This document shows, in pieces, positions 7,346 to 17,136 of a stretch of DNA of 64,000 bases. Position 1 is the stretch's first letter. Every line of letters starts with the position of its first letter. Source of the DNA: Piscinibacter sp943370595 (lineage in GTDB: Bacteria; Pseudomonadota; Gammaproteobacteria; Burkholderiales; Burkholderiaceae_C); contig CALRRO020000004.1 in the NCBI GenBank assembly GCA_943370595.1, positions 124,001 through 188,000 of the forward strand. The letters run 5' to 3'. The position numbers and the translations under genes are program-made. The notes beneath the pieces were generated by a model. That model did no database searches and was not told the DNA's origin. It was given only the letters and a program-made list of their open reading frames with translations.

Positions 7346-9442
7346 TCAGCTCGAGAAGACGTAGTCGCCGACCACGGTGGACGCCGTGCCGCTGAGCGTT
7401 GCCAGCAGCGTCAGTTCGCTGGCGCTGACCGTGTTGTTCGCGTCGGCCGCCGTGAACAGGTACACGCCGCTGCTGGCGCCGGTGTCGACCACGAACAGGG
7501 CCGTGCGGCCGACGGCGTAGGCGCTGCTGGCCGAACCGATCGCCGCAGCGGCCGTCGACGTGCTCAGCGACGCAATGTTGCTGCTGAAGATCACCAGCTC
7601 GGCACTGCTCGAGAAGCCACCTGCGGCCGTGCGCGTGACCGCGCCTTCGACGAGCAGGTCACCGTCGCCGACGGCCAGCGTGCCCATGCGCAGGCGCAGG
7701 TCGTCGGTGCCGGAGACGAAGTCGAGCAAGGTGTCGCTGTGGCTGCGGTTGTCGAGTACGACCACGTCGATGCCGGTGCCCGTGGTGATGCGGTCGATGT
7801 CGGCGCCGCCGTAGAGGATGTCGTTGCCGGCACCGCCGACCAGCGTGTCGTTGCCCGATCCCCCGCTGAGCAGGTTGGCCGCCTCATTGCCGGTCAGCAG
7901 ATTGCCCAGGCTGTTGCCGGTAGCACGGTTCGCGCCCGAACCGCTCAGTGTGAGGTTCTCCAGCGTGTTGCCCAAGGTCCAGGTGATCGAGGACAACACG
8001 GTGTCGCGATCGCCGGCGGCGGTGCCGCTGTCGGTGACCAAGTCGCCCACCGCATCGACGTCGTAACGGTCGCTTCCTGCGCCACCGTCGAATGTGTCGT
8101 TGCCTGCACCGCCATTGAGGATGTCGTTACCCGCACCGCCAGTCAGACGGTTCGCCGCTGCATTGCCGATCAGAAGATTCGCCGCCGCGTTGCCGGTCCC
8201 GTCGATCGCTGCGCCGCCGGACAGGGTCAGGCGTTCGAAGCCCGTCGCCAAGGTCCAACTCACGCCCGAGACCACGCTGTCGACTTCGGAGGCGACAGTG
8301 CCGGTGTCTCCGAGGCGGTCGCCGGTGCTGTTGACGTAGAACAGGTCGCTGCCTGCGCCGCCTTGCATCGTGTCGTTGCCGGTGCTGCCGTTGAGCGTGT
8401 CGTTGCCGGCGCCGCCGACGACCGAGTCATTGCCCAGGCCGCCATACAGGTTGTTGGCGGACGAATTGCCGATGATCGTGTCGTTGCCGCCGCCACCGAC
8501 GGCGTTCTCGATGACCGCTCCGTAGGCGATCCACACGTTGTTCTGCACGTACTGGCTGGTCGCCGTGTACACGTACAGCGTGTTGCCCAGCCGTGAGCCG
8601 CCGGTCACGCCGGCATTCAGGTCGATCTCGCCGCCCGTGTTGGACTGGTAGGTGATGGTGTCGGTGCCGCCGGCGTCCCAGATCGTCCGGTGGTAGTCGA
8701 CGCCGGACTGGTACACGTAGTTGGTGTTGCCGGCGTTGGTGCTGGTGTTCTTGCCGTACAGGGCCTGCAGCGCCTGGATGTCGAGCACCATCGGCGTGGT
8801 CGGCTCGTAGCTGAACGCCGAGTCGGCGTTGCCCGGGTCGGCCGAGTAGCTCATCACCGTGAACGAGCGCGAATCCAGCGTCGGATCGAGCAGCGTGGGC
8901 GACTGCGAGCTGGTGTCGAACGGGTGCTTGAGGCCGAGCGCGTGACCGATCTCGTGGACGGCGGTGAGGTACTCGAAGGTCCCGGCGTCCCAGCGGTTGG
9001 TGAACGAGGTGCCACGGGTGTTGAACCACACGTCGCCGCCGATCGGCCCGCTGCCCGGGAAGTAGGCGTAGGCCTGCGCACCGTCCATCTCGGCGCCCCA
9101 GGTGTAGGCAAAGCGGAGGTCGCCGACAGTCGTGCCGTTGTCGGCCATCTCGGTGAAGGTGAGGCCGGACACCGCCTGCCAGGACTGCAGCGCCGTGCGC
9201 ACGGCGGCGATGTCGCTGTCGACCAGTGCCCGTGCATCGGCCGACCACGGTTCACCGCTGCCGTTCGTCGGGCCGTAGCCACCGCCGGACGACGTCGACC
9301 AGTTGGTCGAGGTGAAGGCCGTGGGGAAGCTGAAGGTCAGCGCCTTCGACACCCACTGCGTACCACCGAGCAAGGCGTCGATGTTCTTCACGCCGGTGAA
9401 GTTGGTGAAGGTCCAGGGCGTCTCGGAGGTGGGGTTGGCCAT
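7346..9442 (-). CDS. Serralysin-like (M10) RTX metalloprotease
   Basis: Secreted zinc protease of 698 residues with no Sec signal peptide. The catalytic domain has HEIGHALGLKH at 163-173 (zinc ligands H163, H167, H173 and catalytic E164). The Met-turn VMSYS is near 197, with the extra Tyr ligand usual in serralysins. From about residue 320 there are at least eight calcium-binding RTX nonapeptides of the GGxGxD type (for example GGAGNDTL, GGAGSDLF), arranged in three clusters separated by beta-rich spacers. The C-terminus ends in small and hydrophobic residues, as expected for type I secretion. No type I transporter or protease inhibitor gene is in the window. Confidence 0.9.
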   Translation of the reverse strand: MANPTSETPWTFTNFTGVKNIDALLGGTQWVSKALTFSFPTAFTSTNWSTSSGGGYGPTNGSGEPWSADARALVDSDIAAVRTALQSWQAVSGLTFTEMADNGTTVGDLRFAYTWGAEMDGAQAYAYFPGSGPIGGDVWFNTRGTSFTNRWDAGTFEYLTAVHEIGHALGLKHPFDTSSQSPTLLDPTLDSRSFTVMSYSADPGNADSAFSYEPTTPMVLDIQALQALYGKNTSTNAGNTNYVYQSGVDYHRTIWDAGGTDTITYQSNTGGEIDLNAGVTGGSRLGNTLYVYTATSQYVQNNVWIAYGAVIENAVGGGGNDTIIGNSSANNLYGGLGNDSVVGGAGNDTLNGSTGNDTMQGGAGSDLFYVNSTGDRLGDTGTVASEVDSVVSGVSWTLATGFERLTLSGGAAIDGTGNAAANLLIGNAAANRLTGGAGNDILNGGAGNDTFDGGAGSDRYDVDAVGDLVTDSGTAAGDRDTVLSSITWTLGNTLENLTLSGSGANRATGNSLGNLLTGNEAANLLSGGSGNDTLVGGAGNDILYGGADIDRITTGTGIDVVVLDNRSHSDTLLDFVSGTDDLRLRMGTLAVGDGDLLVEGAVTRTAAGGFSSSAELVIFSSNIASLSTSTAAAAIGSASSAYAVGRTALFVVDTGASSGVYLFTAADANNTVSASELTLLATLSGTASTVVGDYVFSS

Positions 9443-9603
9443 CGGGCGTGCGCGGTGAGGTGATCCGTCGGTCGCGCCGGGCGGTCCGGCGCGTGCTGCG
9501 AGGGTCAGTATCCGGGCGCCGCGAAGGCCGCGTCAACGCGTGCGGCGTCAACCTTGACACGCTCGCCACATCTGCGCGATGTGGGGATGGACGATGTCGT
9601 CAC

Positions 9604-9694
9604 TGGCGGAGAAGGAGGGATTCGAACCCTCGATACGGTGAAACCGTATACCGGATTTCGAGTCCGGCGCATTCGACCACTCTGCCACCTCTCC
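9604..9694 (-). tRNA. tRNA-Ser (anticodon CGA)
   Basis: Reading the minus strand, the acceptor arm GGAGAGG pairs with CCTTCTCC, allowing one G-U pair. The anticodon stem-loop GGACTCGAAATCC gives anticodon CGA, reading UCG codons. The long variable arm TACGGTTTCACCGTA marks a type II (class Ser/Leu) tRNA, and the T-loop is GGTTCGAATCC. Discriminator G followed by CCA is encoded. It lies downstream of serS and its partner gene on the same strand. Confidence 0.96.
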
Positions 9695-9759
9695 GGTGCC
9701 GATCGTCGTTCGGCGGATTTACGCCGAGCCCGAGATTGTAATGCAGCCGGGCAGCCTGC

Positions 9760-10566
9760 TCAGCCAGTCACGGTCAGGCGCAACCCCGCCAGGCGTGCAT
9801 CGCTCACGGCCGTGTGCCACTCCTGCCCGGGCGCCAGCGGCCAGGCGTCGGTCAACGTGCCGGTGGTGACCACGTCGCCGGCACCGAGGGGCCAGTGCGG
9901 CGTGCGCTGCGCCATCGCGTCGATCCACAGGCGCAGTGCCGTCAGCGGGCCGCCGAGCACGTTGTGCCCGCGGCCGCGCTCGACCTCGCGGCCATCGCAG
10001 CCCAGTGTCAGCGACAGCGCCGCCAGTTGTTCGCCCAGGTGCTCGAACGAGGCCACAGGCACCCGCGGCCCGACCAGCAGCCGGCCGTGCAGCGCAAAGT
10101 CGGCCACCGTGTCGGGCGCGCTGAAGCGCCAGTCGGCGAAGTGCGTGTGCACGATCTCGAAGCCATGCGCCACCCAGGCCAGACAACCCGTCAGCGCCGC
10201 CTCGTCCATGCCGGCGCGCGGCGCGGCCGAGAAGCCGAAGACGATCTCCGGCTCCAGCCGCGGCTGCACCAGGCCACTGAGCGAGACCGTTGCCGCCTCA
10301 CTGTCCAGCAGTTGCAGCGTGCTGCTCCACACCGGCGCCCAGATCGGCTCGAAGACGCCGTAGCGCGGCCAGATCGTGCGGTTGGTGAAGCCGATCTTGT
10401 AGCCCTGTGGTCGTTCGCCGCGGGCGATGCGCGCGCTGCGCAGCCGGTCGGCCACGCCGAACGCCTCGGCCATCGACAGGCCGCCGGGCAGCCCGCTGGG
10501 CAACGGCGACAGCCGTGCCCCGTCGTAGGCGGCCAGCAGTTCGCCGGCGAGCGCGGCGCCGTCCAC
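9760..10566 (-). CDS. 2-keto-4-pentenoate hydratase-like protein (FAH superfamily)
   Basis: Protein of 268 residues resembling MhpD-type hydratases and decarboxylases, which act on 2-oxo dienoates in aromatic degradation. Recognisable elements are YKIGFTN near residue 57, LEPEIVFGF near 105 (the metal-binding Glu pair of the family), and VVTTGTLTDAWPL late, the conserved Thr-Gly loop. It starts 3 bp after serS and is presumably cotranscribed with it. No other aromatic-degradation gene is near, so the substrate is unknown and the serS linkage is probably positional rather than functional. Confidence 0.8.
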   Translation of the reverse strand: MDGAALAGELLAAYDGARLSPLPSGLPGGLSMAEAFGVADRLRSARIARGERPQGYKIGFTNRTIWPRYGVFEPIWAPVWSSTLQLLDSEAATVSLSGLVQPRLEPEIVFGFSAAPRAGMDEAALTGCLAWVAHGFEIVHTHFADWRFSAPDTVADFALHGRLLVGPRVPVASFEHLGEQLAALSLTLGCDGREVERGRGHNVLGGPLTALRLWIDAMAQRTPHWPLGAGDVVTTGTLTDAWPLAPGQEWHTAVSDARLAGLRLTVTG

Positions 10567-10569
10567 GCT

Positions 10570-11865
<1,296 letters not shown>

Positions 11866-11908
11866 GGGAAGCCGGGCGCCGACGGGCACCCTCCGGAGGA
11901 CAGAGACC

Positions 11909-12118
11909 TCAGGATTGTAGGCAGCAGGCGCAGGCTTCGGCCGGTGCCGGCACGGCGCAGCGCGCCTCGTGCAGCACGGCCGTCGCGCAGTCGGCACAGC
12001 GACCGCACTGCGTGGCCACGCCGAGCTCGAACTGCAGGCACTCGAGGCTGACCGCCCCCTCGGCGGCCGCTTCGCGGATCTGATGGTCGGAGATTCGGCG
12101 GCACACGCAGACGATCAT
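11909..12118 (-). CDS. bfd: Bacterioferritin-associated ferredoxin
   Basis: Small [2Fe-2S] protein of 69 residues that docks on bacterioferritin and passes electrons to release stored iron as Fe(II). The four cluster cysteines are in MIVCVCRR (Cys-x-Cys at 4 and 6) and CGRCADC near residue 38-44. It follows bfr by 7 bp on the same strand, as expected for partners. The extra Cys-rich tail (ACACC) is unusual but lies outside the ligand set. Confidence 0.93.
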   Translation of the reverse strand: MIVCVCRRISDHQIREAAAEGAVSLECLQFELGVATQCGRCADCATAVLHEARCAVPAPAEACACCLQS

Positions 12119-12125
12119 GCTGTCC

Positions 12126-12602
12126 TCATGAGGGTTCGCCCATCATCGATTGAAGGTAGTTCTGCACGCCGACCTTGCCGAGCAGCTCGATCTGCGTCTC
12201 GAGGAAGTCGATGTGCTCCTCGGTGTCGTCGAGGATGTCCTGCAGCAGGTCGCGCGAAACATAGTCGCGCACCGATTCGCAGTAGGCGATGCCGTCCTTG
12301 ATGGTGCCCTGCGCGCCGGTCTCGAGCTTCAGGTCGCACTCGAGCAGTTCGGGCACGCTCTCGCCGATCATCAGCTTGCCCAGATCCTGCAGGTTGGGCA
12401 GGCCGTCGAGCATGAAGATGCGTGCCATCAGCTTGTCGGCATGCTTCATCTCGCCGATCGACTCTTCGTATTCCTTCTTCGCCAGCTTGTCCAGGCCCCA
12501 GTGCTTGAGCATGCGGTAGTGCAGGAAGTACTGGTTGGTGGCCGTCAGCTCGTTCTTCAGCTGGGCGTTCAGGTGCGCAATCACTTGCGGGTCGCTCTTC
12601 AC
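12126..12602 (-). CDS. bfr: Bacterioferritin
   Basis: Iron-storage protein of 158 residues that assembles into a 24-subunit shell in the cytoplasm. I place the start at the GTG at 12602, preceded by AGGAGAG at good spacing; it gives the normal family length and numbering. Ferroxidase ligands E18, E51, H54, E94 and H130 and the haem ligand M52 are all present. The position equivalent to E127 of E. coli Bfr is Thr, within DDTEEHID. It is adjacent to bfd and divergent from feoAB, with a Fur-box-like site between. Confidence 0.93.
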   Translation of the reverse strand: MKSDPQVIAHLNAQLKNELTATNQYFLHYRMLKHWGLDKLAKKEYEESIGEMKHADKLMARIFMLDGLPNLQDLGKLMIGESVPELLECDLKLETGAQGTIKDGIAYCESVRDYVSRDLLQDILDDTEEHIDFLETQIELLGKVGVQNYLQSMMGEPS

Positions 12603-12701
12603 GGGGCTCTCCTGGGTTGGTGAAAACCCGGCCATTGTCGGATCGGCCGGCACACTCTCCGCAGAACCGCAGCGAGGCGCGTGGACGAACGAAGTATAGG
12701 T

Positions 12702-12720
12702 GATAATCGTTCGCATTTGC
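12702..12720. promoter_or_regulatory. Fur box between bfr and feoA
   Basis: GATAATCGTTCGCATTTGC matches the 19-bp Fur consensus at about 12 positions and has the ATAAT-n-GTTCnCATT look common in betaproteobacteria. It lies 15 bp before the feoA ATG and about 100 bp upstream of bfr. It most likely represses feoAB when iron is sufficient; an effect on bfr is possible. Confidence 0.75.
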
Positions 12721-12734
12721 AATACACTTCTGCC

Positions 12735-12989
12735 ATGAGCCCGACGCTGCGCCTCACCGACCTGCCCGACGGCACCCATGCGCGGGTGCTGGCGGTGGCC
12801 CCCGCCTCGGCCGAACTCGAGGCCTCCGACCTGCGCCGTTTGGGCGAGCTCGGCTTCATTCCCGGCGAGCCGCTGCACCTGCTGCGGCGCGGGCCGGGCG
12901 GCCGCGAACCGCTGGCGGTGCAGGTCGGCGACACGCTGTTCGCGCTGCGCTGGCTGGAAGCCCGCTGCATCGAGGTCGAGCCGGTCTGA
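12735..12989 (+). CDS. feoA: Ferrous iron transport accessory protein FeoA
   Basis: Cytoplasmic SH3-like protein of 84 residues that assists FeoB. Typical features are the N-terminal LRLTDLPDGTHARV, the RRLGELGFIPGEPLHLL segment in the middle, and GDTLFALRWLEARCIEV at the end. The ATG at 12735 is favoured over an upstream in-frame ATG because it opens the family N-terminus and leaves the Fur box outside the gene. The stop is 4 bp before the feoB ATG. Confidence 0.92.
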   Translation: MSPTLRLTDLPDGTHARVLAVAPASAELEASDLRRLGELGFIPGEPLHLLRRGPGGREPLAVQVGDTLFALRWLEARCIEVEPV

Positions 12990-12993
12990 GGCC

Positions 12994-14841
12994 ATGAGCA
13001 GCTGGTGCATCGCCCTGGTGGGCAACCCGAACTGCGGCAAGACCGCCCTGTTCAACCGCCTGACCGGGGCGCGGCAGAAGGTGGCGAACTACGCCGGCGT
13101 GACCGTCGAGCGAAAGACCGGCACGGCCACGCTGCCCGACGGCCGCACGGTCTCGGTGGTCGACCTGCCGGGCACCTACGGCCTCACCCCGGTCACGCCC
13201 GACGAGCAGGTCACGGTCGAGGTGATCGAGGGCCGCCGCGCCGGCGAGGACGTGCCGGACGCGCTGGTCGCGGTGGTCGACGCCACCAACCTGCGCATGA
13301 ACCTGCGCCTGGTGCTCGAGCTGCGGCGGCTCGGCCGGCCGATGATCGTCGCGCTGAACATGGCCGACGCCGCACGGGCCCAGGGCCTGACCATCGACGC
13401 GGCGGCGCTGTCGCGCGAACTGGGCTGCCCGGTGGTCGAGACGGTGGCGGTGCAGCGCAACGGCCACGCCGCGCTGCTGGCGCAGATCGAGGCGCTGGCC
13501 GGTGCCACGGCCACGGCGGCGGCAGGCCCAGGCCACGCGCAGTCCGCCACGGAGCTGCAGCAGGAAGTGCGCCGGCTGCTGGCCATCGCCGCGCCCCATG
13601 CACCACGGGTGCAGCGCATGGGCCACCGCGTCGACGCCGTGCTGCTGCACCCGGTGTGGGGGCTGGCCATCCTGGCCACGCTGCTGTTCCTGATCTTCCA
13701 GGCGGTGTTCTCCTGGGCCAGCCTGCCGATGGACGCGATCAAGTCCGGCATGGCCGCCCTCGGCGATGCCGTGATCGCCTCGATGGACGACGGCCCGCTG
13801 CGCAGCCTGCTGGTCGACGGTGTGATCGCCGGCGTCGGCGGCGTGCTGGTGTTCCTGCCGCAGATCCTGATCCTGTTCTTCTTCATCCTGCTGCTCGAGG
13901 ACTCCGGCTACCTGCCGCGCGCCGCCTTCCTGCTCGACACGCTGATGGGCAAGGTGGGCCTGTCGGGCCGCGCCTTCATCCCGCTGCTGTCCAGCTTCGC
14001 CTGCGCGGTGCCCGGCGTGATGGCCGCGCGCACCATCGCCAACCCGCGCGACCGGCTGGCGACGATCATGATCGCGCCGCTGATGACCTGCTCGGCGCGG
14101 TTGCCGGTCTACGCGCTGCTGATCGGCGCCTTCGTGCCGGAGCGTGACGTCGGCCTGTTCAACCTGCGCGGCCTGACGCTGTTCGGCCTGTACGTGGCCG
14201 GCGTGCTGTCGGCCTGCGCGGTCGCCTGGTGCATCAAGCGCTTCTGGACGCGGCGCAGCTACCAGCCGCTGATGCTCGAGCTGCCGCCCTACCGTCGGCC
14301 CAGCTTGCGCAGCCTGGCGCTGGGGCTGTGGGAGCGCACGGTGATCTTCCTGCGCCGCGTCGGCACCATCATCTTCTCGCTGATGGTGGTGCTGTGGTTC
14401 CTCGCCTCCTACCCTGCGCCGCCCGACGGCGCGACGGGCCCCGCCATCCAGTACAGCCTGGCCGGCATGCTCGGCCGTGCGCTGGAGGTGGTGTTCGCAC
14501 CGGTCGGCTTCAACTGGCAGATCTCGATCGCGCTGGTGCCGGGCCTGGCGGCACGCGAGGTGGCGGTCGGCGCGCTGGGCACGGTCTACGCGCTGTCGGC
14601 CGCCGGCGATGCGGTGGCCGATTCGCTGGCACCGGTGATCGCGCAGCAATGGTCGCTGGCGACGGCCTATGCGCTGCTGGCCTGGTATGTGTTCGCGCCG
14701 CAGTGCCTGTCGACGCTGGCGGTGGTCAAGCGGGAGACCAACTCCTGGCGCTACCCGCTGCTGATGCTGGCCTACCTGTTTGCGCTGGCCTACGCGGCCG
14801 CCTTCGTGACCTACCGGGTCACGCTCTGGTTCGGAGCATGA
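12994..14841 (+). CDS. feoB: Ferrous iron transporter FeoB
   Basis: GTP-driven Fe(II) transporter of the inner membrane, 615 residues. The N-terminal G domain has G1 GNPNCGKT at 10-17, G2 Thr in YAGVTVE, G3 DLPG at 57-60 and G4 NMAD at 122-125. About eight membrane helices follow, with two Gate-type repeats; the first contains LEDSGYLPRAAFLLD and SSFACAVPGVMAART, and the second starts near ISIALVPGLAAREV. It is shorter than E. coli FeoB (773 residues), mainly through a reduced cytoplasmic spacer, as in many betaproteobacterial forms. Regulation by the upstream Fur box is likely. Confidence 0.95.
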   Translation: MSSWCIALVGNPNCGKTALFNRLTGARQKVANYAGVTVERKTGTATLPDGRTVSVVDLPGTYGLTPVTPDEQVTVEVIEGRRAGEDVPDALVAVVDATNLRMNLRLVLELRRLGRPMIVALNMADAARAQGLTIDAAALSRELGCPVVETVAVQRNGHAALLAQIEALAGATATAAAGPGHAQSATELQQEVRRLLAIAAPHAPRVQRMGHRVDAVLLHPVWGLAILATLLFLIFQAVFSWASLPMDAIKSGMAALGDAVIASMDDGPLRSLLVDGVIAGVGGVLVFLPQILILFFFILLLEDSGYLPRAAFLLDTLMGKVGLSGRAFIPLLSSFACAVPGVMAARTIANPRDRLATIMIAPLMTCSARLPVYALLIGAFVPERDVGLFNLRGLTLFGLYVAGVLSACAVAWCIKRFWTRRSYQPLMLELPPYRRPSLRSLALGLWERTVIFLRRVGTIIFSLMVVLWFLASYPAPPDGATGPAIQYSLAGMLGRALEVVFAPVGFNWQISIALVPGLAAREVAVGALGTVYALSAAGDAVADSLAPVIAQQWSLATAYALLAWYVFAPQCLSTLAVVKRETNSWRYPLLMLAYLFALAYAAAFVTYRVTLWFGA

Positions 14842-14845
14842 CGCC

Positions 14846-15145
14846 GTGGGCGCTCAAGCCGTCATCGCCGCGCTGATCGTCGCCGCCTGCGCGGCCTGGT
14901 CGATCTGGACGCTGCTGCTGCGCCCGCTGCGGCGCTGGTGGCGCAAGGAGTCGGGCGGCTGCAGCGGCTGCGGTGGTGCCGTCAGCCCAGGTTCGCCATC
15001 GACTTGTCGCCCAGGCCCAGCGGCAGCGGGAAGTGCACCGACTCCGCCACGCCGGGCAGTGATCGCACTGACACCGCACCCAGCGCACGCAGCCGCTCGA
15101 TCACCTGCTGCACGAGGATGTCCGGCGCCGACGCGCCGGCCGTGA
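14846..15145 (+). CDS. Small CxxC membrane protein after feoB
   Basis: A GTG start 4 bp after the feoB stop opens a reading frame whose first 45 residues look real. A single membrane helix (about residues 4-25) is followed by a basic stretch and GGCSGCGG. Small one-helix proteins with CxxC often sit after feoB in betaproteobacteria (DUF6587-like), in the FeoC position. From about residue 46 the frame runs for 160 bp antisense into the 3' end of ispH and becomes Pro/Ala/Arg-rich, so the tail may be spurious or the product of a lost stop. The function is unknown; a role in the Feo complex is inferred from position only. Confidence 0.5.
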   Translation: MGAQAVIAALIVAACAAWSIWTLLLRPLRRWWRKESGGCSGCGGAVSPGSPSTCRPGPAAAGSAPTPPRRAVIALTPHPAHAAARSPAARGCPAPTRRP

Positions 15146-15956
15146 GGCCTACGCGGCGCTTGCCGTCCAGCCATTCGGCCATCAGGTCCTCGGGCTGGTC
15201 GACCATGTAAGCCGGCGTGCCCAGGCGCTGCGCCAGTTCCTGCAGGCGGTTGCTGTTCGAACTGGTCGGACTGCCGACGACGATGACCACGTCGACCGAC
15301 GGCGCCAGCACCTTGATCGCGTCCTGGCGGTTCTGCGTGGCGTAGCAGATGTCCTGCTTCTTCGGCTCGCGCACCTTGGGGAAGCGGCGCTTGACCGCCG
15401 CGAGGATCTCGGCCGCGTCGTCGACCGACAGCGTGGTCTGCGTGACCACCGCGAGCCGGTCGACCTGCGGCAGCTCGAGCCGCTCGACGTCGGCCACGTC
15501 CTCGACGAGGAAGATGCCCTCGTTGAGCTGGCCCATCGTGCCCTCGACCTCGGGGTGGCCCTTGTGGCCGATCATCACGAAGTCGTAGCCTTCCCTGTGC
15601 AGCTTGGCGACCTCCACGTGCACCTTGGTGACCAGCGGGCAGGTGGCGTCGAACACCGAGAAGCCGCGCTGCGCCGCCTCCTGGCGCACCGCCTGCGACA
15701 CGCCGTGGGCGCTGAACACCAGCGTCGAGCCTGGCGGCACATCGGCCAGGTCCTCGATGAAGATCGCGCCCTTGGCCTTGAGGTCGTTGACCACATAGGT
15801 GTTGTGCACGATCTCGTGGCGCACGTAGATCGGCGCGCCGAACTTCTTCAGCGCGCGCTCGACGATCTCGATCGCCCGGTCCACGCCGGCGCAGAAACCG
15901 CGCGGCTCGGCCAGCAGCACCTCGTGCAGGCCGTCCTCGATGACGTCACGGCCCAT
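14982..15956 (-). CDS. ispH: 4-hydroxy-3-methylbut-2-enyl diphosphate reductase
   Basis: IspH (LytB) makes IPP and DMAPP in the last step of the MEP isoprenoid pathway using a [4Fe-4S] cluster. Cluster cysteines are in EPRGFCAGVDRA near the N-terminus, FDATCPLVTKVH in the middle and KKQDICYATQNRQ later. The conserved active-site TQTTLS and SPTSSNSNR are also present. The ATG at 15956 shares a base with the fkpB stop (TGATG); a GTG one codon upstream is the alternative. The fkpB-ispH pairing is the same as in many proteobacteria. Confidence 0.96.
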   Translation of the reverse strand: MGRDVIEDGLHEVLLAEPRGFCAGVDRAIEIVERALKKFGAPIYVRHEIVHNTYVVNDLKAKGAIFIEDLADVPPGSTLVFSAHGVSQAVRQEAAQRGFSVFDATCPLVTKVHVEVAKLHREGYDFVMIGHKGHPEVEGTMGQLNEGIFLVEDVADVERLELPQVDRLAVVTQTTLSVDDAAEILAAVKRRFPKVREPKKQDICYATQNRQDAIKVLAPSVDVVIVVGSPTSSNSNRLQELAQRLGTPAYMVDQPEDLMAEWLDGKRRVGLTAGASAPDILVQQVIERLRALGAVSVRSLPGVAESVHFPLPLGLGDKSMANLG

Positions 15957-16399
15957 CACAGCACCCCGATCAGTTGCACTTCGAAGGTCACCGGCCGACC
16001 GGCCAGCGGGTGGTTGAAGTCGAACAGCAGCCAGTCCTCGCCCAGCTCGCGCACCACGCCGGCATAGCTGGCCTGGCCGTCGGGCGTGGGGAACTGCACC
16101 ACATCGCCGACGTGGTAACTCGCATCCGGGTCGCCCAGTTCGGCCAGCAGCGAGCGCTTGACGCGCTGCAGAAGCTCCGGGTTGCGCTCGCCGAACGCCT
16201 CGCCGGCAGGCAGGTCGAAGACGCTGCGCGTGCCCTCGGCCAGGCCGAGCAGGCGTTGCTCCAGCGCACCGGCGAGCTCGCCCGTGCCCAGCGACAGCGT
16301 GGCCGGCTTGTCGGCAAATGTGTTGACGATGTCCGCGCCGTCAGGCCCGGCGAGGCGGTAGTGCAGGGTCAGGAAAGACCCCGGCTGCACGAGGTTCAC
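15956..16399 (-). CDS. fkpB: FKBP-type peptidyl-prolyl isomerase, SlpA-like
   Basis: Cytoplasmic 147-residue isomerase of the FkpB/SlpA type. It has the split FKBP fold with VQPGSFLTLHYRLA at the start, a DLPAGEAFGERNPELLQ loop, the inserted flap VGDVVQFPTPDGQ and the returning strand DFNHPLAGRPVTFEVQLI, a signature of SlyD/FkpB proteins. It lacks the His-rich metal-binding tail of SlyD. It is coupled to ispH, as in E. coli where fkpB precedes ispH. Confidence 0.92.
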   Translation of the reverse strand: MNLVQPGSFLTLHYRLAGPDGADIVNTFADKPATLSLGTGELAGALEQRLLGLAEGTRSVFDLPAGEAFGERNPELLQRVKRSLLAELGDPDASYHVGDVVQFPTPDGQASYAGVVRELGEDWLLFDFNHPLAGRPVTFEVQLIGVL

Positions 16400-16464
16400 G
16401 GCGAAGCCCGCTCCAGTAGACTGGCCTGGATTTTACGAGGCATGGCCCGGCGGCCCTCACGATC

Positions 16465-17136
16465 GTGATCAAGGACCTTCCACCCGACGCGCGACCGCGA
16501 GAGAAACTGCTCGCCCAGGGCCCCGCCGCGCTGGCCGATGCCGAGCTGGTGGCGCTGCTGCTGCGCACCGGGTTGAAGGGCGTTTCTGTGCTGCAACTCG
16601 CCCAGCAGGTGCTCGATGCCTTCGGCGGCCCGGCCGGGCTGCTGCACGCGAACACCGACGAACTCAAGCGCATCAAGGGCCTGGGCCCGGCCAAGCGCGC
16701 CGAGCTGGCGGCGGTGGTCGAGCTGGCGCGGCGCTCGCTGCAGCAGCGGCTGGCCGACCGGCCGGCTTTCGAGTCGCCCGAGCGTGTGCGCGAGTACGTG
16801 CAGCTGCAGCTGGCCGCGCGCGAGCACGAGGTCTTCGCGGTGCTGTTCCTCGACGCCCAGCACCGCCTGCTGCAGTTCGACGAGATGTTCCGCGGCACGC
16901 TGACGCAGACCAGCGTCTACCCGCGCGAGGTGGTGCGGCGAGCACTGGCGCTGAATGCGGCGGCGGTGATCCTGGCGCACAACCACCCGTCCGGCGTGGC
17001 CGAGCCCTCGCGCGCCGACGAGTTCCTCACCCAGTCGCTAAAGAGCGCGCTGGCGCTGGTCGACGTGCGCGTGCTCGACCACATGGTGGTCGGCCGTGCG
17101 CAGGTGGTGTCGTTCGCCGAACGGGGGCTGCTGTGA
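16465..17136 (+). CDS. radC: RadC/JAMM-domain protein
   Basis: RadC-family protein of 223 residues. The N-terminal UPF0758 part includes an HhH-like segment (RIKGLGPAKRAELAAV around residues 68-83). The C-terminal MPN/JAMM metallo-domain contains the metal motif HNHPSGVAEPSRAD, so the metal ligands are intact. The biochemical function of the family is unsettled despite its name. It starts at GTG 16465, divergent from fkpB, and its stop overlaps the smr start by 4 bp. Confidence 0.92.
   Translation: MIKDLPPDARPREKLLAQGPAALADAELVALLLRTGLKGVSVLQLAQQVLDAFGGPAGLLHANTDELKRIKGLGPAKRAELAAVVELARRSLQQRLADRPAFESPERVREYVQLQLAAREHEVFAVLFLDAQHRLLQFDEMFRGTLTQTSVYPREVVRRALALNAAAVILAHNHPSGVAEPSRADEFLTQSLKSALALVDVRVLDHMVVGRAQVVSFAERGLL

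Noticed and set aside
7800..8500. Tandem repeat or CRISPR-like pattern
   Set aside because: The periodicity comes from codons for RTX calcium-binding nonapeptides, not from identical DNA repeats with spacers.
9604..9694. tRNA gene as integration site of a mobile element
   Set aside because: No integrase, no duplicated tRNA 3' end and no change in gene style on either side.
12856..14649. Minus-strand frame opposite feoB
   Set aside because: Gln/His/Arg-rich shadow of FeoB coding sequence.
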